6,661 bases of DNA from Tannerella sp. (GTDB lineage Bacteria > Bacteroidota > Bacteroidia > Bacteroidales > Tannerellaceae), in assembly GCA_031259505.1 (NCBI GenBank), contig JAIRLL010000360.1, positions 1 to 6,661 of the forward strand. Direction: 5' to 3'. This document shows, one piece after another, positions 5,022-6,661 of this stretch. Below the pieces are notes generated by a model. The model ran no database searches, was not told the DNA's origin, and saw only the letters and a program-made list of their open reading frames with translations. A program made the position numbers and the translations under genes. Each line of letters opens with the position of its first letter. The first letter of the stretch is position 1.

Positions 5022-6661
5022 TTATCTAACGACTACTTTGTGAACCGCCGTAGCCGTCTTCACGGCATATATTCCTGCCGGCAGCCTCGCCTGCGCCGTT
5101 TCGCCCGCGGCGCACTGAACGGTTGCAGCCAACTGTCCGGTTATACTGTAAATTCTTGCCGCGCCGTTCTGCGTTGCATATATATATAATGTATGGCTGT
5201 CGGCCCAGACCTTCTCGCCTGCGACGCTTTCGCTGCCGGCGACTTCTTCCGGCATAACAATCTCGATAGATATGTCAAGCGCCTGGCGGATGCTGCGGAT
5301 GAGATACGTATAACTGCCGTCGCCGTTCGCCGTGATTTCGACATCGTCGGCAGCGGGAACACCCTTGCGGTTCGTCGTTACGAGCAGTTGCGCTTCTGCG
5401 AGAAGCAGCGAATTGTCGGGCGTCAGCGTGAACTTGAAGTTAGTGCCGCTTTCGATATAGTGGCGGCCCGGAGGCGGATTGCTCGTCACGCCTGCGACAC
5501 CCGGCAAAATCACCTCGCGAACAAGCGTCGGAAGCGGCAGGGCTTCTTTGGAGAGCCATGCCTTGTAATAGTAAACCGAGCCGTCCGTAAAACCAACCGT
5601 GAAATACAGCGTTACTTCTGCGTCCGTATACAGGTCGCAACTCGACCATGTCTCCCGTGTAAAAGTGGCATCCACGGAAAATGTGATGTCGGCCGGCTCG
5701 CTTGCCGAGATGTCGCTGGCCTTCAGCGATTCCGGACAGGGGCAGCACGGCAGTATGAGCCGTCCTTCGAACGGATCGTGCGGCGTGCCTGTCCCGCCCG
5801 TGGGGACAAACGGCTTGTTTACGATCGTCAGCGGCGGACCGGATGGCGACGGACTGGATGGAGGGCTTTGGAGGATGTTGTTGGTGACCGACACCGTGTT
5901 GCTCGTAACCCCCGGATACAGGTACATGTTGATGCCCGGCGCTGACCGCTCGCTGCCCGAACCCCGTTTGAACGAGGTCTCATACCGCGACGGATCCGTC
6001 GTCTCGACGAGGGAATATGTGCCGAAAATAACAGGCAAATGTTTGATATTCACTTCTCCGCCGTCTGAAAGGGTAAAGACGCCGTCTTCGCTCACCGCCG
6101 AGAGACCGCTCGACCCGGTGATGTTATGGCCCGGAACGAGCTGTACGGGAAGCATCTGCCCGCCGGCAAACATGGCGAGCCGGAAAGTATAACGGGCAGC
6201 CCTGTCGGCATCCGTGCCGTTCGTCACTCGCTTGCTGATTCGGAGTTCGCCTTCCGACAGTGATGGGTCGTATCCGCTGTTGTAGACCGGATGCAAACTT
6301 TCGCCATACAGCGTTACCTTTTCACCTTCACGGGCAAGTCCGATAAACGCCTGCACCTCGTTCCAGTCCTGCACGCCGGTCGAGGGATTCTGGTAAACAA
6401 GCACCATGGGAACATCACCGCTGGAAGTTACCTTATCCAAAGCCTTCCCAAGAGCATGTATGACGATACCGTCGGCTGCGGAAGCAGGCGAACCCAGCGC
6501 TTCGGCGCGACTTGCGGGAATCTTTAACCAGAAGGAATCCAGGTTGTTCACGTAAGGCTGCTTCTGACTGGTTCCGTACATATCGGCTTCGGACAGCGGA
6601 ATATTGGTGGACGGAGTTCCGTAACTGTTCTTAACAAACTTAACGCCTTCCGACGCCACGC
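5022..6661 (-). CDS. Large surface protein, C-terminal part, with Cna-B-like domain and T9SS-type tail
   Basis: The frame is open to the window edge; the GTG near 6659 is not evidence of a start, so at least 545 C-terminal residues are seen. Numbering from there: residues 1-135 are an unassigned region. Residues 138-262 resemble a Cna-B/SpaA pilin-type beta domain (ELRISKRVTNGTDADRAARY at 138-157, FTLSDGGEVNIKHLP at 195-209, YSLVET at 215-220, VSVTNN at 256-261). K143, E219 and N260 or N261 sit where the Lys-Glu-Asn isopeptide triad occurs in such domains. A Pro/Ser linker (264-292) and a CCPC cluster (305-308) follow, then beta-rich segments. The end, KVWADSHTLYIYA (483-495) to IYSITGQL, LPAGIYAVK and HKVVVR (540-545), matches Bacteroidales type A T9SS sorting tails. 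The protein is therefore probably secreted across the outer membrane and fixed to the cell surface. A role in adhesion is inferred. Confidence 0.82.
   Translation of the reverse strand, partial: VASEGVKFVKNSYGTPSTNIPLSEADMYGTSQKQPYVNNLDSFWLKIPASRAEALGSPASAADGIVIHALGKALDKVTSSGDVPMVLVYQNPSTGVQDWNEVQAFIGLAREGEKVTLYGESLHPVYNSGYDPSLSEGELRISKRVTNGTDADRAARYTFRLAMFAGGQMLPVQLVPGHNITGSSGLSAVSEDGVFTLSDGGEVNIKHLPVIFGTYSLVETTDPSRYETSFKRGSGSERSAPGINMYLYPGVTSNTVSVTNNILQSPPSSPSPSGPPLTIVNKPFVPTGGTGTPHDPFEGRLILPCCPCPESLKASDISASEPADITFSVDATFTRETWSSCDLYTDAEVTLYFTVGFTDGSVYYYKAWLSKEALPLPTLVREVILPGVAGVTSNPPPGRHYIESGTNFKFTLTPDNSLLLAEAQLLVTTNRKGVPAADDVEITANGDGSYTYLIRSIRQALDISIEIVMPEEVAGSESVAGEKVWADSHTLYIYATQNGAARIYSITGQLAATVQCAAGETAQARLPAGIYAVKTATAVHKVVVR

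Noticed and set aside
4808..5029. 73-residue plus-strand ORF
   Set aside because: Its C-terminal half is translated from the inverted repeat at 4941-5005 and its composition is not protein-like.
5193..5945. 250-residue plus-strand ORF opposite the surface protein
   Set aside because: Arg/Ala-rich shadow frame in GC-rich DNA; the minus frame has recognisable domains and a secretion tail.

Overview
The window looks like a chromosomal segment of a Bacteroidota bacterium, probably Bacteroidales; no taxonomic marker gene is present. The evidence is the following. Promoter-like boxes match the Bacteroidota pattern (TTTG, about 19-21 bases, TAnnTTTG). Genes lack Shine-Dalgarno sites and have A-rich leaders. 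Two sugar isomerase/epimerase genes carry export signals, as is common in this phylum. The C-terminus of a large surface protein resembles a type IX secretion (T9SS) sorting tail.

Layout. Positions 1-841 hold no convincing gene: a cluster of REP-like 'CATTGCGAG...GAAGCAATCC' repeats (33-291) is followed by a 21-bp tandem array of 16 full units (342-703) and then a promoter-like site. At 842-1513 (+) lies an all-helical hypothetical protein. Nine bases after its stop is a 39-codon ORF (1523-1642) with a C2H2-like zinc-finger signature that breaks off just after the finger. Next come two convergent genes for exported TIM-barrel sugar isomerase/epimerase proteins (1665-2576 + and 2662-3546 -), separated by a strong bidirectional terminator. 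On the minus strand at 3625-4521 is a membrane-anchored coiled-coil protein with its own good promoter. A 500-bp intergenic region (4522-5021) carries two more inverted repeats of different families. The right edge (5022-6661, -) is the C-terminal part of a large surface protein with a Cna-B/SpaA-like domain, a proline-rich linker and a T9SS-type tail.

How it fits together. The two isomerases probably act on carbohydrates in the cell envelope, but no other catabolic gene is visible to fix the substrate. The remaining genes do not form an evident pathway. The most unusual material is the repeat content: four unrelated repeat types occupy most of the non-coding DNA, and the 21-bp array lies directly upstream of the promoter of the 842 gene. 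No transposase, integrase, tRNA, rRNA or CRISPR array was found.
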